The notes under the pieces were generated by a model. The model saw only the letters and a list, made by a program, of their open reading frames with translations. It was not told where the DNA came from and did not search any database. A stretch of DNA of 8,495 nucleotides from Treponema sp. (GTDB taxonomy: Bacteria > Spirochaetota > Spirochaetia > Treponematales > Breznakiellaceae), in assembly GCA_031289935.1 (NCBI GenBank), contig JAITON010000208.1, positions 1 to 8,495 of the forward strand, written 5' to 3'. Position numbers and translations under genes: made by a program. Positions 5,898 to 8,495 of this stretch are shown here, in pieces. How positions within the stretch are numbered: position 1 is the stretch's first letter; every line of letters starts with the position of its first letter.

Positions 5898-7071
5898 TGC
5901 AATGACGGTGCAACCGGAAACGGAAACCCCTACGGCCCTGGAGGTCCTGGAGGTCGAAATCAACGGGCAGAACCCCGATGGGGAAGAGCATCCCGCAGAC
6001 GAGTGGATATCTGATCTCTCCAAGAAGGGCTACCAACTGCTCAAGGAGAACAAGATGGCGGAAGCGGCGGACTGCTTCAGCCAGATTCTGGTGGAAGACG
6101 AGGGCAACAATTATGCCCTGGTGGGCTTGGGGGACGCAGCCCGGAAACAGGGGAACTTTAAGGAAGCGGTGGACTATTACAAACGCTGCCTGGGCTTCAA
6201 CCCGGAGAACAATTATGCCCTCTTCGGTCTGGCGGACAGTTTCAAGGCCCTGAACCAGTACTACCGGGCCATTGAGATTTGGGAACAGTATCTACAGCAT
6301 GACGACCAGAATATCACGGTCCTGACCCGGGTGGCCGATGCATACCGGAAGACCCGGGACTTTAAGCGATCAAAATCACTGTACCTCAAGGTCCTGGAAA
6401 TGGAACCCGAGAATCACTATGCCCTCATCGGTCTGGGGCACCTGCACTACGATTTTAAGGAGTACCGGGTCGCCCTGTCCTATTGGGGGAAGGTGTTTGC
6501 CATGAACGATCAGGAGGTGGATATCCGGGTGCTCACCTCCATCGGGAACTGTCACCGGAAGCTCAGGACTTTTAAGGAAGGGGTGCCCTACTTTGAAAAG
6601 GCCCTGGAACTGGAGCCGGGGAACTTCTACGCCCTCTTCGGTATGGCGGACTGTTACCGGGGTATGGATCAGCAGCACCGGTCCCTGGAATATTGGAACC
6701 GTATCCTGGACCAGGACCCCAGGAACAAGGTGATTCTGACCCGGGCCGGAGACGCGTACCGGAACATGGGGGAATACGACAAGGCCGGGGACTATTACCG
6801 CCAGGCCCTCAATATTGAGTTCGACACCTATGCGGTCCTGGGGCTGGCCATCGTGTCCAAGGCCCAGGGCAGGTACGGCGAGGCCATCAACTCCTTAAAG
6901 CGGCTCATGCAGCAGGACCCGCGGAACTACCGGTTCTGCATTGAGCTGGCGGACTGCCTGGTCAGGAGCGGCGAAAAAACGCAGGCCCTCGACGCCCTGG
7001 CGGAATTTCAACGCATAGGCGCCCGCAATTCTCTGGTGTCGGAGTTTCTGGACAAGCTCAAAGCCTTTTGA
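5890..7071 (+). CDS. Tetratricopeptide-repeat protein with duplicated two-TPR units
   Basis: This 393-residue protein begins with an acidic, Glu/Pro/Thr-rich segment (1-40) without signal peptide or membrane helix, then about ten TPR units of ~34 residues from residue ~41 to ~375. Clear units include KGYQLLKENKMAEAADCF, ALVGLGDAARKQGNFKEA, LTRVADAYRKTRDF, ALFGMADCYRGMDQQ and LTRAGDAYRNMGEYDKA. Units alternate between two kinds: one starting YALxGL(A/G) and carrying a Trp (W131, W199, W269), and one starting LT(R/S)xxxxxxR. This gives a ~68-70-residue super-repeat. TPR arrays form right-handed superhelices that hold peptides or partner proteins; no catalytic domain is present, so the role is probably scaffolding. 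It overlaps the upstream gene by 8 nt and shares one base with rlmN (TGATG). Known family members near rlmN are uncharacterised, and I infer no specific pathway. Confidence 0.93.
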   Translation: MSDAMTVQPETETPTALEVLEVEINGQNPDGEEHPADEWISDLSKKGYQLLKENKMAEAADCFSQILVEDEGNNYALVGLGDAARKQGNFKEAVDYYKRCLGFNPENNYALFGLADSFKALNQYYRAIEIWEQYLQHDDQNITVLTRVADAYRKTRDFKRSKSLYLKVLEMEPENHYALIGLGHLHYDFKEYRVALSYWGKVFAMNDQEVDIRVLTSIGNCHRKLRTFKEGVPYFEKALELEPGNFYALFGMADCYRGMDQQHRSLEYWNRILDQDPRNKVILTRAGDAYRNMGEYDKAGDYYRQALNIEFDTYAVLGLAIVSKAQGRYGEAINSLKRLMQQDPRNYRFCIELADCLVRSGEKTQALDALAEFQRIGARNSLVSEFLDKLKAF

Positions 7072-8186
7072 TGGATGTCTTAACCGGCCGTACTCAGGCG
7101 GAACTGGAGGAACTCCTGGGACCGTCCTCCGGGCCGGCTCCCCTGCCCCCGTACCGGGCCGCCCAAATCTTCCGCTGGATAAGCCGGGGGGCCCGTTCCT
7201 TTGAAGCCATGACCGATCTGCCCCGGGAACTCCGGGCTGCGCTGGGGGAGCGTTTCAGCCTGAGCTCCGTCGAAGCGGCCGCCCGGCTCCGCGAACCGGG
7301 TGATGAAACCGAGAAACTCACACTCCGGCTCCGGGACGGCCTGGGGATCGAGGCGGTACTGCTGAGCGACGGCGCAGGCCGGAAGACGGCCTGCCTGTCC
7401 AGCCAGGCGGGCTGTCCCATGGGCTGCGTCTTCTGCAAGACCGGTTCCCTGGGCTTCCGCCGCAACCTGGAAGCCGCCGAAATCGTGGAACAGTTTCTGC
7501 GCCTGCGGGACGGGCCGGGGGATGCTCCACGGGACATATCCCGCATCGTGGTCATGGGCATGGGGGAGCCGCTCCTCAATCTGGGGGAACTGCGGCAGGC
7601 CCTGGCGGTGCTGACCAGCCCGGGGGGTTGCGGCATCTCAAAGCGGCACATCACGATCTCTACCTGCGGCATGGCCGAAGGTATCCGGGACCTGGCGGAG
7701 CACGGCCCCCGGGTAGGGCTTGCTTTGTCGCTGACCACGGCGGACGAAGCCCTGCGGAGGCGGCTTATGCCGGTAAGCGCTGCCCATCCTTTAACCGAAC
7801 TGAAGAAGGCCCTGCGCTATTACCAGGCCCGGGAAGGCCGGCGCATTACCCTGGAAATGGTACTCCTGGAGGGTATCAACACGCGAAAGGCGGACGCCGA
7901 GGCCCTGGAGGACTTTGTCCGGGGCCTGGAAACGGTGGTGAATCTGATCCCCTGGAACGCCGTAGAAGGGCTGAGCTTTGAACGCGCGCCCCTGCGGAGC
8001 CCCGGCAGCGGGGAACTGGCGGCCTTTACCGGGGAGCTTGCCCGGCGGGGAATCAAGGCCACGATGCGGCGCCGGAAAGGCTCCCGTATAGGCGGCGCCT
8101 GCGGGCAGCTCGCCGGGGATTTGGGAACCGGCTCGTACTCCTTGCAATCCGCCGGGCGGATTGCCACGCCCCCTAAACGCTCCTGA
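7071..8186 (+). CDS. rlmN: RlmN-type radical-SAM methyltransferase (23S rRNA A2503 / tRNA A37 C2-methylation)
   Basis: RlmN uses a [4Fe-4S] cluster and two SAM molecules to methylate C2 of A2503 in 23S rRNA, and in E. coli A37 of some tRNAs, tuning translation fidelity. The 371-residue product has an N-terminal accessory domain (1-~90, YRAAQIFRWI at 28-37). The cluster motif CX3CX2C is at C115, C119 and C122 (CPMGCVFC), followed by VVMGMGEPLLN (160-170), ISKRHITISTCG (189-200), RRLMPV (230-235) and LIPWNAVEG. The second conserved cysteine is C344 in ACGQLAGD. Two places deviate from the usual family wording: ALSLTTADE where ALSLHAPND is common, and GSRIGGACGQL where GxDIxAACGQL is common. I chose ATG 7071, which overlaps the upstream TGA; a TTG one codon earlier is less likely. 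Cfr, which modifies C8 of the same base, is a related alternative but the context favours RlmN. Confidence 0.93.
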   Translation: MDVLTGRTQAELEELLGPSSGPAPLPPYRAAQIFRWISRGARSFEAMTDLPRELRAALGERFSLSSVEAAARLREPGDETEKLTLRLRDGLGIEAVLLSDGAGRKTACLSSQAGCPMGCVFCKTGSLGFRRNLEAAEIVEQFLRLRDGPGDAPRDISRIVVMGMGEPLLNLGELRQALAVLTSPGGCGISKRHITISTCGMAEGIRDLAEHGPRVGLALSLTTADEALRRRLMPVSAAHPLTELKKALRYYQAREGRRITLEMVLLEGINTRKADAEALEDFVRGLETVVNLIPWNAVEGLSFERAPLRSPGSGELAAFTGELARRGIKATMRRRKGSRIGGACGQLAGDLGTGSYSLQSAGRIATPPKRS

Positions 8187-8345
8187 GCCTGATCGGCGCC
8201 CCGATTCAAGCCTGATCGGGACCCCGATCCAAGCCTAATCGGGACCCCGATCCAAGCCTAATCGGGACCCCGATCCAAGCCTAATCGGGACCCCGATCCA
8301 AGCCTGCTCCGGACCCCGATCCAAGCCTGATCGGGACCCGGAGAT
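8185..8345. repeat. Seven 23-bp tandem repeats with internal inverted repeats
   Basis: Units start at 8185, 8208, 8231, 8254, 8277, 8300 and 8323. The consensus is AAGCCT, a variable G or A, ATCGGG, AC, then CCCGATCC. The units at 8231, 8254 and 8277 are identical; the unit at 8208 differs from them at one base, while the first, sixth and seventh carry several changes, the usual pattern for a minisatellite that expands in its middle. AAGCCTG recurs at 8346-8352 as a remnant. Within a unit ATCGGG and CCCGAT are complementary. The first unit begins inside the rlmN stop codon (TGA 8184-8186). Because 23 is not a multiple of three, open frames through the array are artefacts. Confidence 0.95.
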
Positions 8346-8364
8346 AAGCCTGGTTATATCGGAC

Positions 8365-8370
8365 AGGAGG
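8365..8370 (+). promoter_or_regulatory. Orphan Shine-Dalgarno-like AGGAGG
   Basis: A strong AGGAGG is not followed by ATG, GTG or a usable TTG start; the next bases enter the hairpin at 8377-8410. It may be chance, or the remains of a gene start lost by insertion or deletion. Confidence 0.3.
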
Positions 8371-8376
8371 ATCATA

Positions 8377-8410
8377 AACAACATACCTCGTCCTTCAGGG
8401 CGAGGTTGTT
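8377..8410. other. Strong hairpin: bidirectional terminator or IS200/IS605-like end
   Basis: CCTCGTCC (8386-8393) and GGGCGAGG (8398-8405) pair as an 8-bp stem (one T-G pair) around a TTCA loop. An outer AACAA/TTGTT pairing (8377-8381 with 8406-8410) closes it after a bulge. It lies between the convergent rlmN and the minus-strand gene entering from the right, where a terminator is expected, but neither side has a clear T-run. The stem with a TTCA loop also resembles subterminal hairpins of IS200/IS605-family elements. No transposase gene is visible. Confidence 0.5.
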
Positions 8411-8495
8411 GATTGTACCCTCTCAAATTCCATGGTGTAGCCCATTATCTCTATGCTCAGAGTGTCTCCATCAATTTCAAATTCCATTTCAGCTT
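8395..8495 (-). CDS. C-terminus of an unidentified convergent gene (partial)
   Basis: Read on the minus strand from the window edge, one frame stays open for 32 codons and ends with TGA at 8397-8395, inside the hairpin loop. The residues AEMEFEIDGDTLSIEIMG then YTMEFERVQSTTSP alternate polar and hydrophobic positions as in beta strands. The phrase 'IDGDTLSIEIMGYTMEFERV' resembles the last strands of small lipocalin-like domains (such as DUF5640) found in bacterial lipoproteins. The rest of the gene is outside the window. The frame is short, so both its reality and its family are uncertain, but composition and the convergent arrangement support a true gene. The base composition is noticeably more AT-rich than that of rlmN. 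Confidence 0.45.
   Translation of the reverse strand, partial: AEMEFEIDGDTLSIEIMGYTMEFERVQSTTSP

Noticed and set aside
7094..7738. Minus-strand open frame opposite rlmN
   Set aside because: It is an Arg/Ser/Pro-rich shadow of the radical-SAM gene without any domain.
8185..8345. CRISPR array
   Set aside because: Units are contiguous with no unique spacers between repeats, and no cas genes are present.
8235..8426. Minus-strand open frame through the 23-bp repeats
   Set aside because: The repeated peptide (GLDRGP, LGSGSR) is simply the array read in shifting frames because 23 is not a multiple of 3; it has no protein character of its own.
8423..8487. 11-bp direct repeat TCAAATTCCAT at 8423-8433 and 8477-8487 as an insertion-site duplication
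   Set aside because: The copies are 54 bp apart and in the same frame of the partial minus-strand gene, both encoding MEFE in a beta-strand pattern, so coding similarity explains them.

Overview
The window reads as a stretch of ordinary chromosome from a spirochaete of the Treponema lineage with fairly GC-rich DNA (many CGG, GGG, CTG and GCC codons). The lineage call rests on protein character and gene order: rpsF-ssb-rpsR-(membrane protein)-rplI-dnaB, divergent from a small unknown gene followed by rsmD, TPR genes and rlmN. From memory, Treponema pallidum has a very similar order around its replicative helicase, but I could not check this here.

Left half (1-4245, minus strand): a tightly packed replication and ribosome operon, transcribed right to left. 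It runs rpsF (S6), ssb, rpsR (S18), a polytopic membrane protein resembling DUF2232/YybS, rplI (L9, with an unusual acidic/proline C-terminal tail) and dnaB, which leaves the window about 10-15 codons before its expected end. Gaps are 9-20 nt except for 116 nt upstream of rplI. A good promoter (TTGACA, 17 nt, TAGGCT) lies upstream of rpsF. The roughly 100-nt leader after it can fold into three hairpins, which suggests RNA-level or operator control of the ribosomal-protein operon.

Right half (4412-8186, plus strand): a small helical protein of unknown function, then RsmD (16S rRNA m2G966 methyltransferase). After a 142-nt AT-rich gap with nested palindromes comes a translationally coupled trio: a 115-aa small TPR-like protein, a 393-aa TPR protein built from duplicated two-TPR units, and RlmN (23S rRNA/tRNA m2A radical-SAM methyltransferase). 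Their starts overlap the preceding genes by 8 nt and 1 nt. Two rRNA methyltransferases therefore sit beside the ribosomal-protein genes.

Right end (8185-8495): seven 23-bp tandem repeats, each with an internal inverted repeat, begin on the rlmN stop codon. They are followed by an orphan Shine-Dalgarno-like sequence, a strong hairpin reminiscent of IS200/IS605 ends or of a bidirectional terminator, and the C-terminus of a convergent minus-strand gene that enters from the right edge.

I see no CRISPR array, tRNA, rRNA, phage, defence system or intact mobile element. The least explained parts are the 23-bp array with its hairpin, the rpsF leader and the architecture of the TPR protein.
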